Shown here: in pieces, positions 39,092 to 46,741 of the stretch
Layout of the letters: the number at the start of each line of letters is the position of its first letter
How positions within the stretch are numbered: the stretch's first letter is position 1
Source: CAIWHR01 sp963816925
GTDB taxonomy: Bacteria; Pseudomonadota; Gammaproteobacteria; Burkholderiales; Casimicrobiaceae
Reading direction: 5' to 3'
Assembly: GCA_963816925.1 (NCBI GenBank)
Contig: CAWFMY010000028.1
Coordinates: 62,001 to 126,000, forward strand
Length of the DNA stretch: 64,000 nucleotides
Position numbers and translations under genes: made by a program
The notes under the pieces: generated by a model
The model's database searches: none
The model's input: only the letters and a program-made list of their open reading frames with translations
What the model was told of the DNA's origin: nothing

Positions 39092-40342
39092 TTACGGACG
39101 CGGCGACCCCGCGTCCCTCGGCCACAGGATCCACATCCGCCCGTCCTGCTTCATCCGGCCCGCTTCGCGGCCCGCGTCGTCGCCGAAGCCCCAGAAGAAA
39201 TCCGCGCGGACCGCGCCGCGGATCGCGCCACCGGTGTCCTGCGCCATCATCAGCCGGTCGAGCGGGCGCGTCGACAGCGGATACGTCGTCGCGAGGAACA
39301 CCGGCGCGCCGAGCGGGATCGACCGCGTGTCGACCGCAATCGAGCGACCCGCGAGGACCGGGACGCCGAGCGCACCGATCGGGCCGTCGATTTTCGCTTC
39401 GAGCGAGCCCGGCAGCGGCGCGGGAACTTCGCGGAAGAAAACATAGCTCGGATTTTCGGCGAGCAGCGCGGGCAACTGGTCCGGGTGCCGCCGACCCCAC
39501 TCGCGAATGCCCTGCATCGACGCGCGGTCGAGCGTGATCTCGCCCCGGTCGATCAGCACGCGACCGATCGATTTGTACGGGTGCCCGTTCTGGTCGGCGT
39601 ATCCGACGCGCATGACGCTGCCGTCGGCGAGCTTCACCCGGCCGGAGCCCTGGATCTCGAGAAAGAAAGCCTCGATGGGATCCTCGACATAGACCAGCAC
39701 CTTGTCGGCGCCGGGCGCCTTGCCGTTGTCGATTTCGGCGCGCGTCCAGTACGGCACGACCTTGTGCCCGTCGACTCGTCCGCGCAGCCGCTTGTCCTTG
39801 AACTCGGGATAGAGCGCCGTCAGATCGATGGTGAGGAGATCGTCGGGCGCGGCGTAGAGCGGCACGGCGAAGCGCGCGGTCTTGGTCCGGCTGCCGGCAA
39901 GCAACGGCTCGTAGTACCCGGTGACCATGCCATTGGTGCGGCCGTCGGCGGCGGCGACTTCGTATGGGCTAAAATGCGTCTCGAAGAAGCTTCGTATCGC
40001 GGCACTGTCCAGCGGGTCGACCGTTTCCGCGGCGGTGCAGACGGACGTCCAGAGCGCGCGAGTGGAGACGTCGGGTTTCACGAGCGCCGTGCAGCCGACG
40101 CGAAACGCGGGCCACACGTCCTGCACGCGGTCGTCGTTCCAGCCGGGAAGCGCGCCGAAGGCGACCGCACGGTAGCTCGCGGGAAGCGAAGGGACGGGCG
40201 CGGCAACCGCCGGTGGTGCAACGGCAGGCGGCACGACCGGCGGTGGCGGGACCGTCGCGCAACCGGCGGCGAGCAGCAGAAATGCGACGGCCGCCCACGC
40301 GTGAACGCAATCGCGCGTGCGGCCAGGGAGTACCGCGGTCAT
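39092..40342 (-). CDS. mltA: Membrane-bound lytic murein transglycosylase A
   Basis: Outer-membrane lipoprotein (416 aa) that cleaves the glycan strand to 1,6-anhydromuropeptides. Lipobox LLAAGC lies in AAVAFLLLAAGCATVPPPP, followed by a Pro-rich linker. MltA core motifs are NGMVTGYYEPLLAGSRTK, FFLEIQGSGRVKLADG, VGYADQNGHPYKSIGRVL and the C-terminal 3D domain with AQDTGGAIRGAVRADFFWGF (catalytic Asp). ATG 40340-40342 gives the normal lipoprotein start; a longer frame to 40393 is less likely. Its start codon overlaps, on the opposite strand, the ATG of a possible small membrane protein. Confidence 0.92.
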   Translation of the reverse strand: MTAVLPGRTRDCVHAWAAVAFLLLAAGCATVPPPPVVPPAVAPPAVAAPVPSLPASYRAVAFGALPGWNDDRVQDVWPAFRVGCTALVKPDVSTRALWTSVCTAAETVDPLDSAAIRSFFETHFSPYEVAAADGRTNGMVTGYYEPLLAGSRTKTARFAVPLYAAPDDLLTIDLTALYPEFKDKRLRGRVDGHKVVPYWTRAEIDNGKAPGADKVLVYVEDPIEAFFLEIQGSGRVKLADGSVMRVGYADQNGHPYKSIGRVLIDRGEITLDRASMQGIREWGRRHPDQLPALLAENPSYVFFREVPAPLPGSLEAKIDGPIGALGVPVLAGRSIAVDTRSIPLGAPVFLATTYPLSTRPLDRLMMAQDTGGAIRGAVRADFFWGFGDDAGREAGRMKQDGRMWILWPRDAGSPRP

Positions 40343-40445
40343 GGTCTGGTTCTTTCTGGAAGTGCTGGTGGCGCTCGCGATCGCGGTCGGCATCGTGTGG
40401 TGGACGATGGGACCGAAGCGGCGCAGGCCGCCCGGCGATTCCTAA
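40341..40445 (+). CDS. Candidate small single-span membrane protein (34 aa)
   Basis: A short open frame too small for usual gene finders: MVWFFLEVLVALAIAVGIVW, then WTMGPKRRRPPGDS. One hydrophobic helix of about 20 residues is followed at once by KRRR, a good inside-positive pattern. AGGGAG (40325-40330) lies 10 bases before the ATG. It runs between the divergent start of mltA and the 3' end of apaG, overlapping the apaG stop by four bases. No homologue is recalled with certainty; it could also be chance. Confidence 0.4.
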   Translation: MVWFFLEVLVALAIAVGIVWWTMGPKRRRPPGDS

Positions 40446-40825
40446 TGCAGCACGCGGGGCACCGACAAAGTGAAAGGCGGGATGGTCGCGTCGAACGCGC
40501 TCCCGTCCTCGGCGACCATCTGGTAGGTGCCCCGCATCGTCCCGACCGGCGTCGCGAGGTGCGTTCCGCTCGTGTACTCGAAGCTTTCGCCGGGCTTGAG
40601 AAGCGGCTGCTGGCCGATCACGCCCAGGCCCTTCACCTCCTGGACGCGATGCTCGCTGTCGGTGATGATCCAATGGCGGCTGATGAGCTTTGCCGGCACG
40701 CTGCCGGTGTTCGTCACGGTAATCTTGTAGGCGAACACGTACTGGTTGCGCGACGGATCGGACTGGTCGGCAATGTAGGTCGCATTTGCCGCAACGGTGA
40801 TGTCGTATTTTTTCGAGTCGGCCAT
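40442..40825 (-). CDS. apaG: ApaG domain protein
   Basis: A 127-residue Fn3-like beta-sandwich protein of the ApaG family, linked in enterobacteria to Co2+/Mg2+ resistance and dinucleotide (Ap4A) metabolism; the molecular role is unclear. The family core is plain: VFAYKITVTNTGSVPAKLIS, RHWIITDSEHRVQEVKGLGV, IGQQPLLKPGESFEYTSGTH and GTMRGTYQMV. The gene is intact and divergent from rpe with a 37-base gap. Confidence 0.93.
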   Translation of the reverse strand: MADSKKYDITVAANATYIADQSDPSRNQYVFAYKITVTNTGSVPAKLISRHWIITDSEHRVQEVKGLGVIGQQPLLKPGESFEYTSGTHLATPVGTMRGTYQMVAEDGSAFDATIPPFTLSVPRVLH

Positions 40826-40862
40826 TGGCCGCGCTCCAACCGTTCAAGAGACGGATTATAGA

Positions 40863-41543
40863 ATGACTGAGTTTCGGATTGCGCCGTCGCTGCTCTCGGC
40901 CGACTTCGCCCGCCTCGGCGACGAGGTGAAGGCCGTCATCGCCGCCGGCGCCGATCTCATCCACTTCGACGTGATGGACAACCATTACGTTCCCAACCTG
41001 ACGATCGGGCCGCTGGTCTGCGAAGCGCTGAAGGGGCACGCGACGGTGCCGATCGACGTGCACCTGATGGTCAAGCCGGTGGACCGCATCATTCCCGATT
41101 TCGCGAAGGCGGGTGCGGCCATCGTGAGCTTCCACCCGGAGGCCTCCGACCATGTCGACCGCACGATCGGCCTCATCCACGAATGCGGCTGCAAGGCGGG
41201 GCTCGTCTTCAACCCGGGCACGCCGCTCGACTGGCTCGACCACACGCTCGACAAGGTCGAGCTCGTCCTCATCATGTCGGTGAATCCCGGCTTCGGCGGG
41301 CAGTCGTTCATTCCGCATGCGCTCGAGAAGCTGCGGGCGGCGCGCGCGCGGATCGACATTGTCCAGCAGAAAACCGGGCGCGCGATCATGCTCGAAGTCG
41401 ACGGTGGCGTGAAGGTCGACAACATCGCGGCGATCGCGAAGGCGGGCGCCGACACGTTCGTCGCCGGATCGGCGATCTTCGGCACGCCGGATTACGCGGC
41501 GACGATCGCGAAGATGCGCGCGGAGCTTGCAAGGGCCGAATGA
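40863..41543 (+). CDS. rpe: Ribulose-phosphate 3-epimerase
   Basis: Interconverts ribulose-5-phosphate and xylulose-5-phosphate (226 aa TIM barrel). Motifs: IAPSLLSADFARLGDEV, DLIHFDVMDNHYVPNLTIGP (metal His/Asp), VDVHLMVKPVDRIIPDFAKA-type strand, LIMSVNPGFGGQSFIPHALE and EVDGGVKVDNIAAIAKAGAD. The order rpe–gph–trpE–trpG–trpD–trpC is common in Betaproteobacteria. ATG 40863 agrees with the family start. The gene is intact. Confidence 0.95.
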   Translation: MTEFRIAPSLLSADFARLGDEVKAVIAAGADLIHFDVMDNHYVPNLTIGPLVCEALKGHATVPIDVHLMVKPVDRIIPDFAKAGAAIVSFHPEASDHVDRTIGLIHECGCKAGLVFNPGTPLDWLDHTLDKVELVLIMSVNPGFGGQSFIPHALEKLRAARARIDIVQQKTGRAIMLEVDGGVKVDNIAAIAKAGADTFVAGSAIFGTPDYAATIAKMRAELARAE

Positions 41544-41634
41544 GCGAGCCAAGGCCCGAACGGCGTCGCCGAGCGATCGAGTGCGGACGACCCACCGGCG
41601 GTTCGTGTGCTGACTTTCGGGCGGAGTCCGCGGG

Positions 41635-42375
41635 ATGAATGCTGCGCCGGGCGTTGAAGCGCGCGCCGGCGACGAGCGCATCTTCGAGGTCAGCGCGATC
41701 GCGTTCGACCTGGATGGCACGCTGCTCGACACGGTCCACGACCTCGCCGCGGCGGTGAATGCGATGCTCGCCGATCGCGGGCTTGCGCCGTTGTCCACGG
41801 ACGCGATCCGCGTCATGATCGGCAAGGGAATGCCGGTACTCGTGCGCCGCGCGCTCGCGACTGCCATGAACGTCGCCGCGGACGACATCGCCGACGGCGA
41901 CCTCGGCGCGGCGCTTTCTTGCTATCAGGCCCACTACGCCGCGCTGCTGGGCCGCGCGACGCTCCCTTTTCCGGGCATGCGGGAAGGACTCGAGCGGCTG
42001 ACGGCGATGGGATTCCCCCTCGCGGTCGTCACCAACAAGGCGACGCGCTTCGTGCGCCCGCATCTCGAACAGGCCGGCATCGCGCGTTTTTTCGCCGTCA
42101 TCGTCGGCGGCGACCAGCTGCCGACGATGAAACCGGATCCCGCACAGCTCCGGCATGTCGCGGAACGCTTTGGCATTCCGTGTTCCCGCCTGCTGATGGT
42201 CGGCGACTCGGGCAACGATGTCGATGCCGCGCGGGCCGCGGGCTGTCCGGTGGTGGTCCTCCCCTATGGCTACAACGAAGGCCGGCCGGTGCAAATCCTG
42301 GGTGCCGATGGTATAGTGGCCTCGCTGGCTGCGGTCGCTGATCGTGTTGTCTGTTTCATCCCGGAAACGCCTTGA
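41635..42375 (+). CDS. gph: Phosphoglycolate phosphatase (HAD family)
   Basis: A 246-residue HAD hydrolase removing phosphate from 2-phosphoglycolate. HAD motif I is AIAFDLDGTLLDTVHDLA, motif II VVTNKATRFV, the lysine and motif IV in PTMKPDPAQL and LLMVGDSGNDVDAARAAGC. The Gph annotation follows the rpe–gph–trpE order. A 91-base gap after rpe holds no visible signal. Its stop TGA overlaps a TTG that could start a Trp-rich leader ORF for trpE. Confidence 0.92.
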   Translation: MNAAPGVEARAGDERIFEVSAIAFDLDGTLLDTVHDLAAAVNAMLADRGLAPLSTDAIRVMIGKGMPVLVRRALATAMNVAADDIADGDLGAALSCYQAHYAALLGRATLPFPGMREGLERLTAMGFPLAVVTNKATRFVRPHLEQAGIARFFAVIVGGDQLPTMKPDPAQLRHVAERFGIPCSRLLMVGDSGNDVDAARAAGCPVVVLPYGYNEGRPVQILGADGIVASLAAVADRVVCFIPETP

Positions 42376-42458
42376 ACTTCGACCTCTTCGATTGCAACGT
42401 TGCCGCCGCCCTGACCGGGCGTCGGTGCGCGACTGCCTGGCGCCGCTGGCGCTCCTGA
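42372..42458 (+). CDS. Candidate trpE leader peptide (tentative)
   Basis: In the gph–trpE gap a 28-codon frame from TTG 42372 ends TAWRRWRS-stop, with two Trp codons (42441-42443 and 42450-42452) close to its end. The stop TGA (42456-42458) lies in a CTGACG/CGTCAG hairpin (42455-42460 with 42467-42472). This is what a trp attenuator leader looks like, but the TTG start overlaps the gph stop, has no good SD, and no clear T-run terminator follows. Treat as a hypothesis. Confidence 0.3.
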   Translation: MNFDLFDCNVAAALTGRRCATAWRRWRS

Positions 42459-42533
42459 CGCCCCGTCGTCAGATCGCGCCCGGTGTCGCGCGCCCCAAGC
42501 GACCCTTCCCGTCGTTGCCCGAGTCGAAGCATC

Positions 42534-44012
42534 ATGAACGAAAGCGAATTCCGCGCCCTCGCAGCGCAAGGCTTTAACCGCATTCCGCTCGTCCTCGAGA
42601 CGTTCGCGGACCTCGACACGCCGCTGTCGCTGTACGTGAAGCTCGGCAACGCGCCTTACACGTACCTGCTCGAGTCCGTGGTCGGCGGCGAGCGCTTCGG
42701 CCGGTACTCGTTCATCGGCCTGCCGGCAAGAAAACGAATCCGCGCGCGGGGAACGTCGATCGAGGTCGACGACAACGGAACGATCGTCGAGCGGCACGAA
42801 GGCGACCCGCTCGCGTTCATCGCGTCGTTCCTGCGCCGTTACCGCGCCGCGCCTGCGCCGGGCCTGCCGCGCTTCTGCGGCGGGCTTGCGGGAATGTTCG
42901 GCTACGACACGGTGCGCCACATCGAGCGACGGCTCGCGGACACCGCGCCGCCCGCGACGCCTGCGCTCGCGGCGATCCCCGACATCCTGCTGCTCCTGAC
43001 CGAGGAGCTCGTCGTCGTCGACAATCTCGCGGGCAAGATAACGTTGATCGTCTACGCCGATCCCGGCGAGGCCGATGCCCATGCAAGAGCCACGGCACGG
43101 CTGTCGGCGCTGCGCCGGAGGTTGCGTGAGCCGGTCTCGATTCCGTTCCAGACCGCGTCAACGGTCACGCAGGCGCACAGCGAAACCGGCGCCGAGGCGT
43201 TCATGGGCGCGGTGCGCAAGGCGAAGGACTACATTGCAGCCGGCGACGCGATGCAGGTCGTGCTGTCGCAGCGGCTCGCGCGGCCGTTCACGTCGTCGCC
43301 GCTGTCGCTTTACCGGGCACTGCGCTCGCTCAATCCGTCGCCGTACATGTTCTACTACGACTTCGGCGACTTCCACGTGGTCGGCGCGTCGCCCGAGATC
43401 CTCGTGCGCAAGGAAGGCACGACGGTCACGCTGCGGCCGATCGCGGGCACGCGGCCGCGCGGGGCCACGCGCGACGCCGACGAAAAGCTCGCGCAGGAGC
43501 TCCTCGCGGACCCCAAGGAGATCGCCGAGCACGTGATGCTGGTCGACCTCGGTCGCAACGACGTCGGGCGCGTGGCGGCGACGGGAACGGTCAGCGTCAC
43601 CGACCGGATGGTGGTCGAAAGATACTCGCACGTCATGCACATCGTCTCCAACGTCGAGGGCACGCTGAAACCGGGGCTCGGCAGCCTCGACGTCCTGCGC
43701 GCGTCGTTCCCCGCCGGCACGGTGAGCGGCGCGCCGAAGGTGCGCGCGATGGAGATCATCGACGAGCTCGAGCCCGCGCGCCGCGGCGTCTACGCGGGCG
43801 CGGTCGGTTATGTGAGCTTCCAGGACGACATGGACACGGCGATCGCGATCCGCACCGCGGTGATCAAGGACGGCATGCTCTACGTGCAGGCCGGCGCCGG
43901 CATCGTCCACGATTCGGTGCCCGAATCCGAATGGCAGGAGACGCAGAACAAGGCGCGCGCCGTACTCCGCGCGGCGGACATGGTGCAGCAGGGATTGGAC
44001 GACGAGGGGTGA
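42534..44012 (+). CDS. trpE: Anthranilate synthase component I
   Basis: Forms anthranilate from chorismate with ammonia from TrpG (492 aa). The tryptophan feedback-site motif LLES is present in YTYLLESVVGG, as is NPSPYMFYYDFG. Chorismate-site motifs are IAAGDAMQVVLSQRLARPF, LRPIAGTRPRGATRD, LVDLGRNDVGRVA and GTVSGAPKVRAMEIIDELEP. ATG 42534 fits the family N-terminus (ESEFRALAAQGFNRIP). It is intact. trpG is not adjacent: a methyltransferase gene and an oppositely oriented beta-helix gene intervene. Confidence 0.95.
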   Translation: MNESEFRALAAQGFNRIPLVLETFADLDTPLSLYVKLGNAPYTYLLESVVGGERFGRYSFIGLPARKRIRARGTSIEVDDNGTIVERHEGDPLAFIASFLRRYRAAPAPGLPRFCGGLAGMFGYDTVRHIERRLADTAPPATPALAAIPDILLLLTEELVVVDNLAGKITLIVYADPGEADAHARATARLSALRRRLREPVSIPFQTASTVTQAHSETGAEAFMGAVRKAKDYIAAGDAMQVVLSQRLARPFTSSPLSLYRALRSLNPSPYMFYYDFGDFHVVGASPEILVRKEGTTVTLRPIAGTRPRGATRDADEKLAQELLADPKEIAEHVMLVDLGRNDVGRVAATGTVSVTDRMVVERYSHVMHIVSNVEGTLKPGLGSLDVLRASFPAGTVSGAPKVRAMEIIDELEPARRGVYAGAVGYVSFQDDMDTAIAIRTAVIKDGMLYVQAGAGIVHDSVPESEWQETQNKARAVLRAADMVQQGLDDEG

Positions 44013-44014
44013 AC

Positions 44015-44719
44015 GTGTCACCAGATGCCCGCAACGGCGCCAGGAAAGACCGTATCGTGCCGCTCGACGCGCAGGCCGCGCCGCCGCCCGCGCGCTCGAA
44101 AAACCCGTTGTCACGCGACGTGGTGGTGCGCGCCTATCGGCGCTACGCGCCCGTGTACGACCGGATCTTCGGGGGTGTCCTCGATCCCGGGCGGCGCGCG
44201 CTCGCCGAGGCCGTGACCGCGCTGCAGCCGGCGTCGCTGCTCGAAGTCGGCGTCGGGACAGGCCTCATGCTTGCCCGCTATCCGGCAACAACCGCCGTCG
44301 TCGGCATCGACTTGTCGATGGAGATGCTTGCGAAGGCGAGCGCGCGGGTGCCGGAACTGGCGGATCGCGACATTCGGCTGGAGGTGATGGATGCGGAGGC
44401 GCTGACGTTTCCTGACGGCAAATTCGACTGCGTCACCGTCCCCTACGTGCTCTCGGTGACGCCCGACCCGCGGCGCCTGGTCGCCGAAGTCCGCCGCGTC
44501 TGCCGCGTCGGCGGCACGATCCTGATCCTCAACCATTTCAGCGGCAGCCGCCTCTGGTGGCTGCTCGAGCAGGTCGTGAAGCCGGTTCCGGGGAAGGTGG
44601 GCTTCCGCTCGGACTTCGAGCTCACGGCAGAAATCTCGCGCTACGACTGGAAAGTCGAGTGGATGAAGGACGTCAATCTGTTCGGCCTGTCGAAGCTCGT
44701 TTCGATTCGCAACGTCTAG
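44015..44719 (+). CDS. Class I SAM-dependent methyltransferase, phospholipid N-methyltransferase-like
   Basis: About 234 residues. SAM motif I is SLLEVGVGTGLMLARYP, motif II LRLEVMD-like IRLEVMDAEALTFPDGKFDC, and VPYVLSVTPDPRRLVAEVRR follows. The YAPVYDRIFGGVLDPGR segment and a C-terminal amphipathic tail resemble phosphatidylethanolamine N-methyltransferase (PmtA)-type enzymes. GTG 44015 is preferred because GAGGGG precedes it by five bases; GTG 44009 overlaps the trpE stop. The gene is likely co-transcribed with trpE. Substrate is inferred from resemblance only. Confidence 0.8.
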   Translation: MSPDARNGARKDRIVPLDAQAAPPPARSKNPLSRDVVVRAYRRYAPVYDRIFGGVLDPGRRALAEAVTALQPASLLEVGVGTGLMLARYPATTAVVGIDLSMEMLAKASARVPELADRDIRLEVMDAEALTFPDGKFDCVTVPYVLSVTPDPRRLVAEVRRVCRVGGTILILNHFSGSRLWWLLEQVVKPVPGKVGFRSDFELTAEISRYDWKVEWMKDVNLFGLSKLVSIRNV

Positions 44720-44795
44720 TCCCGCGCGCGAACCGCGCTCGGCCGCCACGCCCGAACGGCGCGAGTTTGAGCACCTTGCCAGGCGATATCCGTCG

Positions 44796-45860
44796 TCAGT
44801 TGCCACCGACGGTGGTGATCGTCCCAAAAAAGACGCCACCGTTGTTGCGGACCGTATTGTCACCGCGACTTTCGAACAGCGCCCCATTGTTGTAGAAGCC
44901 GTAAGAGTTATTCCCGCTGACTGTCGTGCGACCAACGACCAGCCTGGCGGCAGCTCCGACCGCCGTGACGGCGGGGTAGCCGCCGTCGTCCGAGTTGTTC
45001 GAGAAGGTGCTGTCGGTGATGGCCGCCGTCGCCGGCCCGCTGTCGCCGAATACGACAAAGCCGTTGAACTTGCTGCCGGCGATCGTCGAGCGTGTCACCG
45101 TCATCGAGGCGAAGCTGGACGCCAGGCCGACAAGCTCGATTCCGACGCTCTGGTTGTTCAAGGCTTCTATGCCCTCCACCTGCACCGACGTCGGCGTCGC
45201 CACCGGTCCGCCGCTGGCGTACACGCCGTAGAAGGCATTCGATGTGAACGACGAATCACGCAACGTGGCGCGGGCGCCGTTGAAGAACGCCGAACCGCTC
45301 AGGTTGCGCGCGCTCACCGTGTTCCGGACCAGCACATCGACGACGCCGTTCGCCCAGATGCCGTCGTGCGCGTTGTCGCTGATATAGCTGTCCGTGATGA
45401 CGACGCTTCCGGCGACGATCAATATTCCTTGCGCGCCCATGCCGCTGATGCGGCAGCGGTCGATGCGGAGCGCGTTGACCGCTGCGACGTTGATGCCGAG
45501 GTTTCCACCCTGGCCGCTGATCGACAGCCCGCGCAGCGTAATTGTTGCGCCGGGCGCGTTGACGTCGATGCCGTTCGTCGACGCAAACACCGAGATGCCC
45601 GCGTAGACACCGGCCGGCGCTTCGATCGTGACCGATTGGGTGACGGTCACCCGGCCGTAGGCGCCGGAGTCGAGCACGATGATCTCGCCACCTGCGGCCG
45701 TTTGCGTCAGCGCGGCCCCGAATGAGCGGCAAGGCGCGGTCACCGTGCATGCGTTCAAATCGCTGCCGGTAGTGGAGACGAACGACCGCTGTGCCGCTTC
45801 GGCCGAAAACGCTGCGGCTAGTGCGAGCAACGCCGGAACGACGATCTGCCGTACGCGCAT
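44796..45860 (-). CDS. Secreted right-handed parallel beta-helix repeat protein
   Basis: An intact 354-residue protein. Signal peptide IVVPALLALAAAFSAEA is followed by RSFVSTTGSDLNACTVTAPC and many beta-helix coils (ITLRGLSISGQGGNLGINVA, VVITDSYISDNAHDGIWANG, LRDSSFTSNAFYGVYASGG). The start is ATG 45858-45860, six bases after AGGGGAG; the longer frame would begin with a GTG adjoining that SD. It is a paralogue of the protein at 38095-39044 (shared GSDLNAC/GNDANAS, PCRSFxxA, LDSGxYGxVT). It lies antisense within the trp cluster, between the trpE unit and trpG. A CATAAT box reads on its strand at 45903-45908. Confidence 0.82.
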   Translation of the reverse strand: MRVRQIVVPALLALAAAFSAEAAQRSFVSTTGSDLNACTVTAPCRSFGAALTQTAAGGEIIVLDSGAYGRVTVTQSVTIEAPAGVYAGISVFASTNGIDVNAPGATITLRGLSISGQGGNLGINVAAVNALRIDRCRISGMGAQGILIVAGSVVITDSYISDNAHDGIWANGVVDVLVRNTVSARNLSGSAFFNGARATLRDSSFTSNAFYGVYASGGPVATPTSVQVEGIEALNNQSVGIELVGLASSFASMTVTRSTIAGSKFNGFVVFGDSGPATAAITDSTFSNNSDDGGYPAVTAVGAAARLVVGRTTVSGNNSYGFYNNGALFESRGDNTVRNNGGVFFGTITTVGGN

Positions 45861-45978
45861 GTTCACTCCCCTGATGGTGCCGACGGGCGGCGACGGGAAA
45901 GATTATGCCAGCGCCCCGCCGCGGACGGCATGCGGGAGCCCGTTACGAAAGGGCCGAAGGTTGGTAGAATCACGATCT

Positions 45979-46035
45979 ATGCAGCTCTCCGTGACCTACG
46001 CGCACCCGATCTTCCTCCTCCGCTGGTGGCGGTAG
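45979..46035 (+). CDS. trpL: trp operon leader peptide
   Basis: An 18-codon frame, MQLSVTYAHPIFLLRWWR-stop, ends with tandem Trp codons (TGG TGG, 46024-46029) about 135 bases before the trpG ATG. The WWR ending is like E. coli TrpL (GWWRTS). The stop codon is the loop of a perfect GTGGCGG/CCGCCAC hairpin. The SD is weak. Stalling at the Trp codons when charged tRNA-Trp is scarce would alter folding of the downstream leader. This is the best explanation for a short Trp-rich frame at this position. Confidence 0.6.
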   Translation: MQLSVTYAHPIFLLRWWR

Positions 46036-46099
46036 CCGCCACGTCCTGCCATCGCCCGGGCGCCCGAGACCCCAGCGGGAACCAATCCAGACCCGGGCG
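46026..46099 (+). promoter_or_regulatory. Candidate transcription attenuator upstream of trpG
   Basis: Two inverted repeats follow the Trp codons: GTGGCGG (46026-46032) with CCGCCAC (46036-46042), and CGCCCGGG (46053-46060) with CCCGGGCG (46092-46099). They fit segments 1:2 and 3:4 of an attenuator. The second stem is followed by TCTTCC, not a strong T-run, so termination would be weak or factor-assisted. The 311-base gap 45861-46171 otherwise holds the beta-helix gene's promoter region and a TAGAAT box at 45965-45970. Confidence 0.45.
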
Positions 46100-46171
46100 T
46101 CTTCCAGGGGTATCTGCCTGAATTGCTTGCGACGTCGATTCGCTGACGGAATCGGTCGTACGGTCGCACCC

Positions 46172-46741
46172 ATGCTGCTGATGATCGACAACTACGATAG
46201 CTTCACCTGGAACCTCGTCCAGTACCTGGGGGAGCTCGGCGCCGACGTGCATGTGCACCGCAACGACGCCATCACGGTCTCCGAGGTCGCGGCCTGGGAG
46301 CCTTCGCACATCGTCGTGTCGCCGGGGCCCTGCACGCCGAACGAGGCGGGCATTTCGGTCGACCTGATCCGCGCGTTCGCCGGAAAGATTCCGATCCTCG
46401 GCGTGTGCCTCGGCCACCAGGCGATCGGACAGGCGTTCGGCGGCCGCATCGTCCGCGCGCAGCGGGTGATGCACGGCAAGCTTTCGCCCGTGACGCATGA
46501 CGGCAAGGGCTCCTTTACGGGCCTCCCGTCGCCGCTCGCGGCAACGCGGTACCATTCGCTGGCGATCGAGCGCGCGTCGCTGCCCGCCGACCTCGAGGTC
46601 ACCGCGACCGCGGACGACGGCGAGATCATGGGCGTGCGCCACCGGCGTCTGGCCGTCGAGGGCGTCCAGTTCCACCCGGAGGCAATCCTGACCGAGCACG
46701 GGCACGCGCTGTTGCGCAATTTCCTGGAGGGGAAACCATGA
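46172..46741 (+). CDS. trpG: Anthranilate synthase component II (glutamine amidotransferase)
   Basis: Supplies ammonia to TrpE; in many bacteria it also serves folate synthesis with PabB (189 aa). The class I amidotransferase triad is visible: nucleophilic Cys in GVCLGHQAIGQAFGG, His and Glu in GVQFHPEAILTEHG. The start MLLMIDNYDSFTWNLVQYLG is canonical. It follows a trp leader/attenuator and not trpE, so it heads a separate trpG–lprI-like–trpD–trpC unit. Its stop overlaps the next ATG. Confidence 0.95.
   Translation: MLLMIDNYDSFTWNLVQYLGELGADVHVHRNDAITVSEVAAWEPSHIVVSPGPCTPNEAGISVDLIRAFAGKIPILGVCLGHQAIGQAFGGRIVRAQRVMHGKLSPVTHDGKGSFTGLPSPLAATRYHSLAIERASLPADLEVTATADDGEIMGVRHRRLAVEGVQFHPEAILTEHGHALLRNFLEGKP

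Noticed and set aside
45965..45970. TAGAAT as the promoter -10 of the trp leader
   Set aside because: It would start the transcript almost at the leader ATG and has no good -35, so the true promoter is probably further upstream.
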